Assembly (NCBI GenBank): GCA_963422775.4
Contig: CAUJSJ030000184.1
Span: forward strand, 1-64,000
Length of the DNA stretch: 64,000 bases
DNA from: Pelomonas sp963422775
GTDB taxonomy: Bacteria > Pseudomonadota > Gammaproteobacteria > Burkholderiales > Burkholderiaceae_C
Direction: 5' to 3'
The position numbers were made by a program, and so were the translations under genes. Shown piece after piece: positions 33,959-42,761 of this stretch. The notes beneath the pieces were generated by a model that was given only the letters and a program-made list of their open reading frames with translations, was not told where the DNA came from and did not search any database. How positions within the stretch are numbered: the stretch's first letter is position 1; every line of letters starts with the position of its first letter.

Positions 33959-34951
33959 TCAGCGCCTGAGGGCGCGGTCGAAGAACGCCACGACCTTCAC
34001 GTTCATGCTCTCGTGGAAGGCCGCTCTGTCAAAGCCTTCCGGGTCTGTGCAGAGTTCGGGAACCCTCACGGCGCCGCAAGGGGCAGTGAACGACAGATGC
34101 CCAGCATTCGGAACGGAATGGAAGTCGGCGTCCAGGCCGTTCTGAGCGAGCGCCTCTTTGATGAGCTTCTCATTGGTGGCATAGGGAACCTTGTCGTCCC
34201 TCTCGCCGCTCCACACTTGCACAGGCAGCTTCACGGCAGACAACGCCGCTGGTGTCAGCGTGAAACCCAGCCCGGGGCCGGCGACGACGATGGCCTTGAT
34301 CCGCGGGCTGGCCTGCATCGGCTCTCCGGCCTGCGCGTCCGCGTTCAGCAGTGGAGACTTGTAATGGTCGAGGACCTTGCAGATGAATTCAGGCGAGGTT
34401 GCGCAGTGCTTCGCAATGAGCCTCATGTCCGGCTGTGCCCCGGCCGCTGTCATGACTGTGAAGCCACCGGCGGAAAAGCCAAACGCTCCCACCTTCTCCG
34501 CATCAATGGCGTCGTGCCCCTGCCACTGGGTCAGCATGTGCTCCAGGGCCACACGGAGCTGGCGGTTGCGGCCGCTGTACAGCGCGGCTGAGCCGGAGGC
34601 ACTCGGGTCCTGGAAGTTGTCTCCCGCATGCATCGGTGCCGCAACCACGTAGCCGGCGCTGGCCAGGGCGAGTGCCAGGTCGATGTGACTCGCCATGCCG
34701 CCGCCATTGCCGTGCGAGATGACGACCAAGGGCAGGCGCTTGCCGGCCACCGCGGCATCCTGCACTGCTCCCATCGGGCCAGGCGAGGCCTGCGAGTCGG
34801 TGGGATACCAGACGCCAACTGCGAACACCTTGGCGTCTGCATCGCTGGCGCCTGTGACCTGGAAGCCAAGTCGCGAGTCTGCGGATCGCGCGGTGGTGCT
34901 CGCCATGGCGAGGAAGGCGACGCAAGCAAGTGCTCGATAGATCCGGTTCAT
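33959..34951 (-). CDS. secreted alpha/beta hydrolase (dienelactone hydrolase/PAF-AH-like)
   Basis: A 330-residue protein with a signal peptide (about residues 1-24, cleaved near ARSAD). The hydrolase nucleophile elbow is GFSAGG, and an oxyanion-loop sequence LPLVVISHGNGGG lies near residue 75. A late Asp/His pair is plausible around GERDD and NAGHLSF. The start at 34951 has the ribosome site GAGGAGA. The natural substrate is unknown. Carboxylesterase or platelet-activating-factor-acetylhydrolase-like activity is the best guess. Confidence 0.82.
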   Translation of the reverse strand: MNRIYRALACVAFLAMASTTARSADSRLGFQVTGASDADAKVFAVGVWYPTDSQASPGPMGAVQDAAVAGKRLPLVVISHGNGGGMASHIDLALALASAGYVVAAPMHAGDNFQDPSASGSAALYSGRNRQLRVALEHMLTQWQGHDAIDAEKVGAFGFSAGGFTVMTAAGAQPDMRLIAKHCATSPEFICKVLDHYKSPLLNADAQAGEPMQASPRIKAIVVAGPGLGFTLTPAALSAVKLPVQVWSGERDDKVPYATNEKLIKEALAQNGLDADFHSVPNAGHLSFTAPCGAVRVPELCTDPEGFDRAAFHESMNVKVVAFFDRALRR

Positions 34952-35111
34952 GTCATCTCCTCGAATGTCGGGCAACAGGTGCAAGTTACGGTCCCCTGCT
35001 GCCCAGTGGAACTGGCAGGAAGGCGCGCCAGCCAAGGCTTCATGCGGCAGTCTTCAATTGAACTGAGTCGGAGGCCATGGCCACAGCGCTTTGGGCCGCC
35101 TCTCTCCGTGC

Positions 35112-35534
35112 TCATTCAACACGCAGGCCATATCGCGCCGCACCGCCTCGGGCGCGAGCCCGCATGACCCAGGCCACCCACACGGCCGCGGTGATGTCGA
35201 AGCTCATGCAGAACCCCGGCGAGGCTTGCGGCACGCCGGCGTTGCGCACGAGGTAGTGGTGGAAGCCATCCATCACGCCGTGCCCGCCCAGTGCAGCGAC
35301 GGCGATCCATGGGTTCAACTTGAAACCCGCGACCGCCGAGACAATGAATACGGCTGCGATGACCACCTCGGCCCACATGACGATGCTGCGGCCGTCGGCG
35401 ACGGCGAACGCGACGTAGTAGGACGCAACAGCCATCACGACGGCGGGGTAGAACGCCCGCTCACGGCCCAGGCCCAGTGCGCCGACAGCGGCGCAAAACA
35501 ACACCGCGAGGGTGATGCCGACGATGTACTCCAT
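35112..35534 (-). CDS. small integral membrane protein, DUF6010-like
   Basis: A 140-residue protein with about four hydrophobic helices (roughly 5-22, 30-46, 53-70 and 110-130). A polar HGVMDGFHHYLVRNAGVP stretch between them could hold functional residues. The ATG at 35534 follows AGGAGATCG. It looks like the DUF6010 group, but this is from memory. No function is known. Confidence 0.7.
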   Translation of the reverse strand: MEYIVGITLAVLFCAAVGALGLGRERAFYPAVVMAVASYYVAFAVADGRSIVMWAEVVIAAVFIVSAVAGFKLNPWIAVAALGGHGVMDGFHHYLVRNAGVPQASPGFCMSFDITAAVWVAWVMRARARGGAARYGLRVE

Positions 35535-35786
35535 GGTTCGATCTCCTGGCGTCAAGGCACGAGGTGCCGCAGCTTCGCCCGCGCCGTTGCTCCTGGTTGA
35601 CGCGAACGCGACCTGCGTTCGCTGTGGTGCACTGTCGGCGTCAGCCGCAGGCGGCGACAGCGGCCGGCGCCGAACGGTCGAAATCTGTCCTGCAAGGGTT
35701 CGAACCCGCGACCGGACGGTGGATGCCGGCGCCCGGCAGGCGCTGCGCGGATGCAACGCACGGCCACGAGGCATGGCCGCGGAACG

Positions 35787-37055
35787 TCAGGCCGGACGCA
35801 GCACGACCGAGAAGAACTTGATCCCGCTGGCGTTGTAGTGCTTGAGCAGCAAGGTGTTGCGGCCGGCGCGCAGGCGCACGCGCACCGCGGTTTCGACCAG
35901 GCCGAAGTTCAGCAACTGCGTGCTCAAGGTGTAGTACGGCTGGCGATACCAGGGCTTGTCGCCGCTGTCACTGGTCCAGACGGGCACGTCGTTGAGCCAC
36001 AGCTTGCCTTCGTCGTCGACGCCGAGGTCCAGCCACACGTCCTGCTCCCGGTCCACGCGCAGTTCGGCGTAGGCGTAGTAGATGCTGTTCTCGGCGTGAG
36101 GCCTGGCCTCGACGGGATAGGTCTGGTCGCTGGTGTAGCGCCACCCCAGCGTGCGCCCGCCCTTGCCCGCGTAGGCGGCTTCCAGGTCGACGCCCCACTC
36201 CGGCGGATAGGGCGTTTGCAGGCTGGCCCGCCCCTGGGCCTCGAACGGACCCGCGATGTACCAGCGGTCGAGGTAGATGCGGTCGGCAAACCGGCCGCCG
36301 GCGCCGAGGCGCTGCCCGGTTCCCGTGCGCTGCGGCGGCGGCAGGTCAAGCGGCCGGCGCTCGGTGTAGACGCGATCCTCGAAGAACGCATACCCCGGGC
36401 CGCCGGACTTGCCGCCGCCCAGGCCACCATTTGCGCGATTTGCACCACGTCCGCCGCCTTGACCACTCCCGCCCGGTGCCGGGCTGCTGACCAGTTGAAC
36501 CGGCGCCCCTTGCAGGCCGCGGTGCCGTCGCCCAGCTTCGCGCGCCACGGCCGCCTGCACCTGGTTCTCCAGCCGCGCCAACTGTTCGTCGCTGCTGCCC
36601 GCCTTGGAACTCTCGGCGGCCGTCTCGGCCTGGATCTGTCTCAGCGCCTTGTGCAGCGGCAGCTTGAGCAGACGAGACAGTTCCTCGGCTCGGCGGCTCT
36701 GCTCGGCATGCCGGATCGCCTCGACGGCCGCGTGCGCACGTGCCATCAGGGCATGCGGGTTCGGTGACGGCGCGACCCCGGTCGGCGCCGGCGTGCCCAC
36801 CAGCGCACGCCGCGCCGCCTCCAGCGCCTGGACCCGGCGCTCCAGGTGCATCTGCCGGGCCGTCTGCAGCGAGGCCTCGATGCGCGCACGGTCCTGTGCA
36901 CTGCGCGGCGCCACCCGCTCCGGCCCGACGGGCTGCGGACCGATGACCCACAGCAGCGCCAACAGCAGCGCATGCATCAGCAGCGACCCCACGAGAAAGG
37001 GATGTCGGTCGAGCCAGCCCAGGGCGTCGCGCCGTGCCCAGCGGGACGGCTTCAT
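35787..37055 (-). CDS. TonB/TolA-shaped protein with C-terminal jelly-roll-like domain
   Basis: A 422-residue protein. One N-terminal membrane anchor (about residues 19-40), a charged helical region rich in Ala/Arg/Glu (about 50-190) and a Gly-rich linker (about 200-220) give it the layout of TonB or TolA. The C-terminus (about 255-420) is not a TonB domain. It shows the pattern WYIAGPFE, YPPEWGVDL, AYAGKGG-W, VWLDLGVDDEGKLWLNDVPVW and RLRAGRNTLLLKHYN, which fits a beta-sandwich of the galactose-binding/PA14 kind. The gene overlaps exbD by four bases, so it is probably the partner driven by this ExbB/ExbD pair. No function is known. Confidence 0.75.
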   Translation of the reverse strand: MKPSRWARRDALGWLDRHPFLVGSLLMHALLLALLWVIGPQPVGPERVAPRSAQDRARIEASLQTARQMHLERRVQALEAARRALVGTPAPTGVAPSPNPHALMARAHAAVEAIRHAEQSRRAEELSRLLKLPLHKALRQIQAETAAESSKAGSSDEQLARLENQVQAAVAREAGRRHRGLQGAPVQLVSSPAPGGSGQGGGRGANRANGGLGGGKSGGPGYAFFEDRVYTERRPLDLPPPQRTGTGQRLGAGGRFADRIYLDRWYIAGPFEAQGRASLQTPYPPEWGVDLEAAYAGKGGRTLGWRYTSDQTYPVEARPHAENSIYYAYAELRVDREQDVWLDLGVDDEGKLWLNDVPVWTSDSGDKPWYRQPYYTLSTQLLNFGLVETAVRVRLRAGRNTLLLKHYNASGIKFFSVVLRPA

Positions 37056-37477
37056 GGCTGGGTGCGCAGCGAGACCGAGGTCAGGCCCTCGTTGGCGCAC
37101 AGGTCTAGAACATGCACGATGTGCTGGTAGCTGGCGCGCCGGTCACCCTCCACGCGCACCGTGCGTCGCGGCTGCTCACGGGCCGCGTCGCGCAGCCTCT
37201 CGCGAAGGACCTGCACGCCGACCGTCTGGCCGCCGAGCTGGAAACGGCCGCGCGCATCGACGCCGATCAGCAGCGGCTCGGTCGGCGCAGCCTGCGCACG
37301 ATTCGGCGTCACCTCGGCCGCTGGCAATTCGATGGGGAGGTCCTGCGGCTGGCGGTCACCGACCTGCTGCTTGAACGAGGTGGCCACCATGAAGAACATC
37401 AGCAGGAAGAAGATGCAGTCGATCAGGGCGATCAGACCGATCTCCGGCTCCTCGGCGTCTTGGATGTCAATGCGCAT
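37052..37477 (-). CDS. exbD: ExbD/TolR-family biopolymer transport protein
   Basis: A 141-residue protein with a single N-terminal helix (about 13-33). This helix carries the essential membrane Asp in IGLIALIDCIFFLLMFFMVATSF. A periplasmic domain follows with VRVEGDRRASYQHIVHVLDLC. It forms a proton-driven motor with the ExbB homologue upstream, which it overlaps by 11 bases. The cysteine next to the Asp is unusual compared with the common LID-VF/LL pattern. Confidence 0.9.
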   Translation of the reverse strand: MRIDIQDAEEPEIGLIALIDCIFFLLMFFMVATSFKQQVGDRQPQDLPIELPAAEVTPNRAQAAPTEPLLIGVDARGRFQLGGQTVGVQVLRERLRDAAREQPRRTVRVEGDRRASYQHIVHVLDLCANEGLTSVSLRTQP

Positions 37478-38177
37478 GGCGATTCCCCGCCAGTTGAAGA
37501 GACCGGTCCAGCACCTCGTTCAACTGCGCCTCCAGCGCCAGACCCACGGCCGTCAGGCGATGCTTGAAGAAGTGGTGCAACGCCAACGCGGGCAAGGCGA
37601 CGGACAGCCCGGCAGCGGTGTTCACCAGCGCCTTGCTGATGCCCCCGGCCAGCAGGGCCGGGTCGCCCAGGCCGCCCGCGGTGGCGATGACGTGAAACGC
37701 CTCGATCATCCCGATCACCGTTCCCAGCAGCCCGACGATGGGGGCCACCGTGGCCACCACCGCCAGCGCGTAAGCCTTCTGCTGCTGTTGCCGCAAGGCG
37801 TGTGAGGCCATCTCGGCGGCCCGCGCAGCCAGGACTGCGGCGTCGAGTTGACGGTGCTCGAGCACGAAGGCCAGGATGCGGGCCAGCGCACTGCGGTCGC
37901 GGTCCAGCAGCGAGCGCGCCTCGTCGACCTGCCCCGCGTCCCACAGCGGCAGGAGCTGTGGCACCAGCGCCGCTGGCGCCCAGCGGTCGGCCCTGAAATG
38001 CACGAGGCGCTCGATGCTGACCGCCACGGCCAGCACCGACAGGGCGGCGATGGCGAGGATGCTCACGCCGGCGTGTCGCAGTTGATGCAGCACATCGAGC
38101 TCCTGAGCCATTGCAAATGGGGTGGACAGCAGCAACAAGGCGAGTACGAGGCCCTGGATTGGACGAAAAGCAGGCAT
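37467..38177 (-). CDS. exbB: MotA/TolQ/ExbB-family proton channel protein
   Basis: A 236-residue protein with a signal-peptide-like N-terminus (about 1-24) and three membrane helices. The third-helix signature VATVAPIVGLLGTVIGMIEAF (about 145-165) and LVNTAAGLSVALPALALHHFF (about 185-205) are diagnostic. It starts 20 bases after the MFS gene, with the ribosome site CAGGAGCC. Together with exbD it should supply proton-motive energy to a partner protein, here probably the jelly-roll protein encoded next. Confidence 0.92.
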   Translation of the reverse strand: MPAFRPIQGLVLALLLLSTPFAMAQELDVLHQLRHAGVSILAIAALSVLAVAVSIERLVHFRADRWAPAALVPQLLPLWDAGQVDEARSLLDRDRSALARILAFVLEHRQLDAAVLAARAAEMASHALRQQQQKAYALAVVATVAPIVGLLGTVIGMIEAFHVIATAGGLGDPALLAGGISKALVNTAAGLSVALPALALHHFFKHRLTAVGLALEAQLNEVLDRSLQLAGNRHAH

Positions 38178-38197
38178 GGATGCGGGCTCCTGAAGGG

Positions 38198-39562
38198 TCA
38201 GACGATCGAAGGCGGCGCCAGGCGCACCGGCAGCGCGCGAGCAGCGAAGCAGGCCGGTAGCGCCGCTACAGCGGCCGCTGTGAAGGCGCCGGCCAGTGCG
38301 GCGACGAGTCCGTCACCCGCATGGCGCGACAGGTACTCGCCCAGCAAGGCCACCCCGGTGGCGCCGCCCAGGGCGCGCAGCATCATGGGCAGCGCGGTCG
38401 CGATGCCCGCCTGTGTGGGCGGGGCGGCGCGTTGCGAGACGATGGTCAGCACCGGCAGAGCCAGCCCCAGCCCCGCGCCCAGTGGCAGCAGCACGGCCGA
38501 CACCGCCCAGGGCGAGGTGACGCCGCCGTGCAGCAGAGCGGCCAGCAGCGCCAGCGAACCGGCCATTGCGAGAGACGCCACCCAGGCCAGCGAGCGTGGC
38601 GCCCTGCCACGCCGCAGCCATGCACCGGCGCGTCGCGAGGCCGGCAGCAGCCCCGCCATCAGCGGCATCAGGTGTCCTGCCGAAGCGGTGGGTGTCAGGT
38701 GTCGCACGCCCTGCAGGAGCAAGGGCACGAACACCACGGCGGTGAACAACGCCATGCCCACGCTGGCCGCCAGCCAGGCATTGGCCGCAAAGCCCGGGCG
38801 GCCGAACAAGGACAGCGGCACGACGGGGTCGGCAGCGTGGCGTTCACGCCAGAGCCAGACCGGCAGCAGCACCCCTGCTGCGGTGGCCAGGCCGATGGCC
38901 GCGCCGGTGCCCAACACGCGACTGCGCGTGGCCAGCAGTGCGCACACCAGCATGGCCGCCAACAGTGCCGCGCCTGGCCAGTCCAGCGGGCGGCGCTCGC
39001 CCTGCGGCTGGGGCATCGGCGTGCGCGCCAGCCCGACCCAGGCGGCCAGCGCCAAGGGCAGCGCAGTGAAGAAGGCCCAGCGCCAGGACAGATGTTGGGT
39101 GACGATTGCGCCCACCAGCGGGCCCGCCATCGTTGCCAGGCCATAGGCCGCGCCCAGGCGCGCCACACGGACGCTGCGCTCCTCTGGCCGGGCCAGCGCC
39201 GAGGTGGCCAGCAGCGTCAGCGTCAACAACCCGCCACCGCCAAGGCCCTGAACAACACGTGCGGCAACCAGCGCATCCATCGTGGGCGCTGCGCCACAGG
39301 CTGCCTCGCCCGCCATGAACAGCCCCGCCGCCACCAGCAGCAGCGGCTTCACGCCCCAACGGTCGGCCAGCTTGCCGTAGACCGGGATCGCCACGGTGGA
39401 CGCCACGAGAAAGCCGGTGAACACCCATGAGGAGCGGTCGGCGCCGCCGAGCTCGCGCACGATCGTCGGCAGCGCTGCCGACAGCAGGGTCTGGTCCAGG
39501 CCGGACAGCACCAGCAGCAGCGCCAACAACGCGGGTGCGACGGTAGAGGGGGTGGGCTTCAT
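38198..39562 (-). CDS. MFS transporter, DHA2 (EmrB/QacA) drug-exporter type
   Basis: A 454-residue transporter with up to 14 hydrophobic segments. Motif A appears as GKLADRWGVKPLL and motif C-like GATMAGPLVGA-type sequence as GLATMAGPLVGAIV. LSGLDQTLLSAALPTIVREL in helix 1 is the classic DHA2 motif D1. It presumably exports a toxic compound or metabolite. It lies 24 bases after the GAF gene and 20 bases before exbB, suggesting one transcript. Confidence 0.88.
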   Translation of the reverse strand: MKPTPSTVAPALLALLLVLSGLDQTLLSAALPTIVRELGGADRSSWVFTGFLVASTVAIPVYGKLADRWGVKPLLLVAAGLFMAGEAACGAAPTMDALVAARVVQGLGGGGLLTLTLLATSALARPEERSVRVARLGAAYGLATMAGPLVGAIVTQHLSWRWAFFTALPLALAAWVGLARTPMPQPQGERRPLDWPGAALLAAMLVCALLATRSRVLGTGAAIGLATAAGVLLPVWLWRERHAADPVVPLSLFGRPGFAANAWLAASVGMALFTAVVFVPLLLQGVRHLTPTASAGHLMPLMAGLLPASRRAGAWLRRGRAPRSLAWVASLAMAGSLALLAALLHGGVTSPWAVSAVLLPLGAGLGLALPVLTIVSQRAAPPTQAGIATALPMMLRALGGATGVALLGEYLSRHAGDGLVAALAGAFTAAAVAALPACFAARALPVRLAPPSIV

Positions 39563-39586
39563 CGGTATGCGGAGTTGGTGTGCAGG

Positions 39587-40243
39587 TCAGCGCCAGGGTG
39601 TGGCTGGTGTCAGCGGCGCCCGGTGCGCAGCTGGCATGGGGAACTCGGGGACCGCGGCGAGGGGGAGTGCGTGGCGTGGCGCTGCCGTGTGATCCACCTC
39701 GCAGCGGTGCAGGTCGATGCGGGCTAGGTGCAGCGCCACCCGGGCGGCCAGTCGCCTGAGCAAGGCCCTCTCCTCGCTTGCCCAGAGGCGCGGGCCGCAG
39801 TCATGGTGGCAGCTCAGCACACCGATGGCTTGGGCGTTGAGGACCAGCATGGCGTCCATGAAGGCGCCGGGCTGATCGCTCGGGGCATCGCCACACGCCA
39901 AGGCGCGCCCGAGCGGGTCTCCCTGGCTGTCGTTGCAGGCGTAGACGTTCAGCGCGCGCACCTGAGCCAGATAGAGGTCGAGCGCCGCGCCTGGCGGCAC
40001 GCGCAGCGGCGGCCCTCCCACCGCATCGGCCCGGCAGTGACCCATGCGCACGAGCGTGCGGCGGCCGTGGAGCACGGCGACGCGCCACAGCTCGACCGTC
40101 GAGCAGCAAAGCTGTCGGCGCAGATGGCAGGCCAGCGTGTCCGAATACTCCTGCCAGGCCAGCAGGCCATCGGCCATCGAGCGCGCCAGCAAGTCGAGCG
40201 TGTGGGCAAGCTGGCCCGGGATCGCATCGAGCTGATGGGGCAT
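39587..40243 (-). CDS. GAF-domain protein without output domain
   Basis: A 218-residue soluble protein. Residues about 5-185 match a single GAF fold: helix at the start, then CCSTVELWRVAVLHGRRTLVRMGHC and a closing WASEERALLRRLAARVALHLARI. No kinase, cyclase or DNA-binding domain follows. The start at 40243 has GGGAG as ribosome site. It may sense a small ligand or redox state for neighbouring functions. The ligand is unknown. Confidence 0.75.
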   Translation of the reverse strand: MPHQLDAIPGQLAHTLDLLARSMADGLLAWQEYSDTLACHLRRQLCCSTVELWRVAVLHGRRTLVRMGHCRADAVGGPPLRVPPGAALDLYLAQVRALNVYACNDSQGDPLGRALACGDAPSDQPGAFMDAMLVLNAQAIGVLSCHHDCGPRLWASEERALLRRLAARVALHLARIDLHRCEVDHTAAPRHALPLAAVPEFPMPAAHRAPLTPATPWR

Positions 40244-40281
40244 GGTTCGCTCCCGTTGGTTGCCGGTGGACGGGACGGCGC

Positions 40282-41598
40282 TCACGGTGCAGCGGCCACC
40301 ACGGGCGGGTCTGCGCTCAGCGCGCCCAGGAAGCTCACCACGTCCGCCAGCTCGGCATCGCTGAGCTCGATGGGCGCCCGCGCGCCGGCCTGCAGGGCGC
40401 GCCTGGCCGGCTGGCGGGCTGTCAGTTCCGAGTGACCCACAGCTGCGCCCGGCGCCTTCACGTAGTGGCGAACGACCTGCTCCAGCGTGTCGAACTGGCC
40501 TGCATGCATGTAGGGCGGGCGCTGCGCCACGCCGCGCAGGCTGGGCGTCTTGAACGCCCCCTCCAGCGCCGGGTCGTCGCTGACGATGAAGCGCAGCTCC
40601 TGGCACTGGGCGGTCCGTGAGTCACTGAACGGGCCCAGGCAGTTGAACTCGTCGCCCAGCAGCCTGGCGACCGCCGCGGCACGGCCGCGATCAGGCTTGG
40701 CGGCGTTGCGCGGCGGCACGCCGGTGTTGTGAAACTGCTGATCGGTGAGCAGCGGCCCGTTGTGGCAGCTGACGCACTGGGCCTTGCCGATGAACAGGCG
40801 CAGGCCGCGCAGCTCCGGCGGGCTCAGCACGCCGGCAGCGGCGGGGTCGTGGCGGGCGAGCCCGTCCAGGTAGCGGTCCAGGCGCGCCGGCACCAGCGCG
40901 AGCGACTTCTCGTAGGCCGCGATCGCCTTGCCGATGTTGGCGAACACGCGGGACACGTCCTGCCGCTGGCGTGAGTCCATCGCGGCCCACGCGATCTGCT
41001 CGGCCGGCGTGCCGAGCGGGCCGGCGTCCGGCGGCAGGCCGCCGAGCGGCGGCATCGCGCCGAACACGGCTTCGTACGCCGCGCGGTTATGCGCCGCGAC
41101 GACCTGCGCCAGGCGCGTGCGGTTGGCGCCGTGCTCGGCCGCGTCCTCCAGCGGGCCGAGCGCCTGGGCCCACAGGCTGTCCTTGCGGCCGTCCCAGAAC
41201 AGCCAGGTGGTGTGGCCGCTGCCGACGATGGGCATGGCCCGGCGCGTGCCCGTGCCCACGCCGCGGCTGACCGCCAGCCCGTCCTGGAACTGCTTGCGCG
41301 CGTCGTGGCAGCTCGCGCAGGACACCGCACCGTTGCTGCTCAGGCGCGGGTCGTTGAACAGCCGCTGCCCGAGCCCGACCGCGGCGGGCAGGCGCTCCAC
41401 CGCATTGGACGGGTCGGCCGGTTGCGGCGGCAGGCGCTTCAGGCTGAGCGACGCGAGCACGTCCAGCTCCTCGGCGCTCCAGCCGAAGGCGGCGCGCAGC
41501 GGCTCGGCGGCATCGGCGCTGGCCAGCGTCATCACCAGCGCCGCGCTGGCGGCGATGGCGCCAGCCAGGCGCCAGCTCATCGAAGCAGGTCGACTCAT
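40282..41598 (-). CDS. di-haem cytochrome c peroxidase / MauG-family protein
   Basis: A 438-residue periplasmic protein with a signal peptide (about 1-31) and two haem c motifs, CASCH (residues 94-98) and CVSCH (275-279). The motif FKTPSLRGVAQRPPYMHAG near residue 375 is standard in bacterial di-haem peroxidases. The start at 41598 is well supported by AAGGAGATCG. It may reduce peroxide or act as a MauG-like oxidase. It is 32 bases behind the FixH-like lipoprotein gene, probably in the same operon. Confidence 0.92.
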   Translation of the reverse strand: MSRPASMSWRLAGAIAASAALVMTLASADAAEPLRAAFGWSAEELDVLASLSLKRLPPQPADPSNAVERLPAAVGLGQRLFNDPRLSSNGAVSCASCHDARKQFQDGLAVSRGVGTGTRRAMPIVGSGHTTWLFWDGRKDSLWAQALGPLEDAAEHGANRTRLAQVVAAHNRAAYEAVFGAMPPLGGLPPDAGPLGTPAEQIAWAAMDSRQRQDVSRVFANIGKAIAAYEKSLALVPARLDRYLDGLARHDPAAAGVLSPPELRGLRLFIGKAQCVSCHNGPLLTDQQFHNTGVPPRNAAKPDRGRAAAVARLLGDEFNCLGPFSDSRTAQCQELRFIVSDDPALEGAFKTPSLRGVAQRPPYMHAGQFDTLEQVVRHYVKAPGAAVGHSELTARQPARRALQAGARAPIELSDAELADVVSFLGALSADPPVVAAAP

Positions 41599-41630
41599 CG
41601 CGATCTCCTTGCGAAGGGGGCAGCCCGGGC

Positions 41631-42068
41631 TCAGCGGCCTGCGCCAGGCTGCGCGACCAAGGTGTTGAACGTCAGCCGGTCGGCACCTTGCGCGCCGTCG
41701 ATCGCGAGCTTGATTTCCCACCAGCCGGTCATGCTGAACTTCATGCCCTCGATCAGGTAGGTGCCGGCCGAGAGTTCCTGTGTGACCCGCGGGCGCGTCG
41801 GCAGGCCGTGGCCGTGCTGCGGCATGCCGCCATCGACCTGGATGCGGGCCTGCGCCACCGGCAGGCCGGCCGGGGTGGCAACGCTGACCTGCCACGAATG
41901 CAGTTGGTTGATGGCAGCCGGTGCAGCGGGCGGCTGCAGCGTCACGACGTACTTCCTGTCGACGCTGGTGCGAGTCAGCGACAGGTCGAGGTCCTTGGGT
42001 GCGGACATGCAGCCGGTGGTGAGTGCCAGCGAGGCCAGCGAGAGCAGGTTGACGAGTCGGCGGTTCAT
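41631..42068 (-). CDS. FixH/YtkA-like lipoprotein
   Basis: A 145-residue lipoprotein with lipobox LTTGC (Cys about residue 20). Residues about 50-140 have the FixH/YtkA pattern, with SWQVSVATPAGLPVAQARIQVDGGMPQHGHGLPT followed by YLIEGMKFSMTGWWEIKLAI. The conserved MPQHGHG and MKFSMTGWWE motifs could contribute to metal handling. It is the first gene of the run that continues with the cytochrome peroxidase. Confidence 0.8.
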   Translation of the reverse strand: MNRRLVNLLSLASLALTTGCMSAPKDLDLSLTRTSVDRKYVVTLQPPAAPAAINQLHSWQVSVATPAGLPVAQARIQVDGGMPQHGHGLPTRPRVTQELSAGTYLIEGMKFSMTGWWEIKLAIDGAQGADRLTFNTLVAQPGAGR

Positions 42069-42465
42069 GGTGCGTTTCCTGAGCGGTGGTGGATGAGGGG
42101 GCCGGCCCGCAAGCCGCTCGGCGGCGGGGTGAGGCCACTGTGCGCGGCTGCCCGCTGGCTCGACAGCCTCAGGCGACGAGCCGTGCGCTGGCGTCCGGCA
42201 GCGGTCGAACTGCGCGACCAAGCGGTTGGCGCGTGGCCGCTGGCGTCGTTGCGATCGCAGCGCCCCGTCGGGGTGCCGCGCCGCCTGTGTTGAGGCGTTC
42301 GCCGGCCACCGCGTCGCAAGCCGGATTACCGCCCGGTAGACGCCGGCTACCGCTGCAGCACGCGGGCGCTTCGTCCGTCGCGCGGTGCTGTCGGGCTGCC
42401 GGTCGGGAAACGACAGTGGCATTCACTGCAGTCATCCCGTCAATCAAGCCCCGAGAAAGTGCCGC
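42069..42465. other. 397-base intergenic region
   Basis: The region between the minus-strand lipoprotein and the plus-strand DUF3563-like gene shows no convincing gene or RNA. It must hold the divergent promoters, but I cannot point to clear boxes. Confidence 0.4.
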
Positions 42466-42714
42466 ATGAGCCCAACCCTCAATCCCACCCATGACGCAGG
42501 CAGTCCGGCCCAGCACGGCACGCCGTGGTTGCGACGCCTGCGCTCCTTGACCGCCGGTGCCGCGCGGCACGCCGCCACGATGCTGGTGAGATCCCTCGCG
42601 GCGTGGCTCGCTGGAAGGCGCGCTGCCAGCGCAGCAGACCCATACCTCGCCCGCGCCGCCGACGCTCAGGACCTGCAGGTGCGCCTGAATGCGCTCGAGC
42701 GCGTGCGCCCTTGA
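42466..42714 (+). CDS. small protein with DUF3563-like C-terminus
   Basis: An 82-residue protein. The last 25 residues (PYLARAADAQDLQVRLNALERV) follow the DUF3563 pattern of Burkholderiales (YL, then A-D-DLE-R-R-L). The longer N-terminal half is rich in Arg and Ala. The start is the ATG at 42466 after a GAGAAAG purine stretch. No function is known. Confidence 0.6.
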   Translation: MSPTLNPTHDAGSPAQHGTPWLRRLRSLTAGAARHAATMLVRSLAAWLAGRRAASAADPYLARAADAQDLQVRLNALERVRP

Positions 42715-42761
42715 TGCCGTGCCCCTGGCCGGCGCTCGGCCGGCAGCGGGCGCTGCCAGGC

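Noticed and set aside
33746..34591. 281-codon plus-strand frame beside the insertion sequence
   Set aside because: It is the antisense of the secreted alpha/beta hydrolase, which has a signal peptide, nucleophile elbow and ribosome site on the minus strand.
35690..35720. tRNA-like T-arm (GGTTCGAACC) in the gap before the jelly-roll gene
   Set aside because: The flanking bases do not form a five-base T stem, and no acceptor, D or anticodon arms could be assembled around it.
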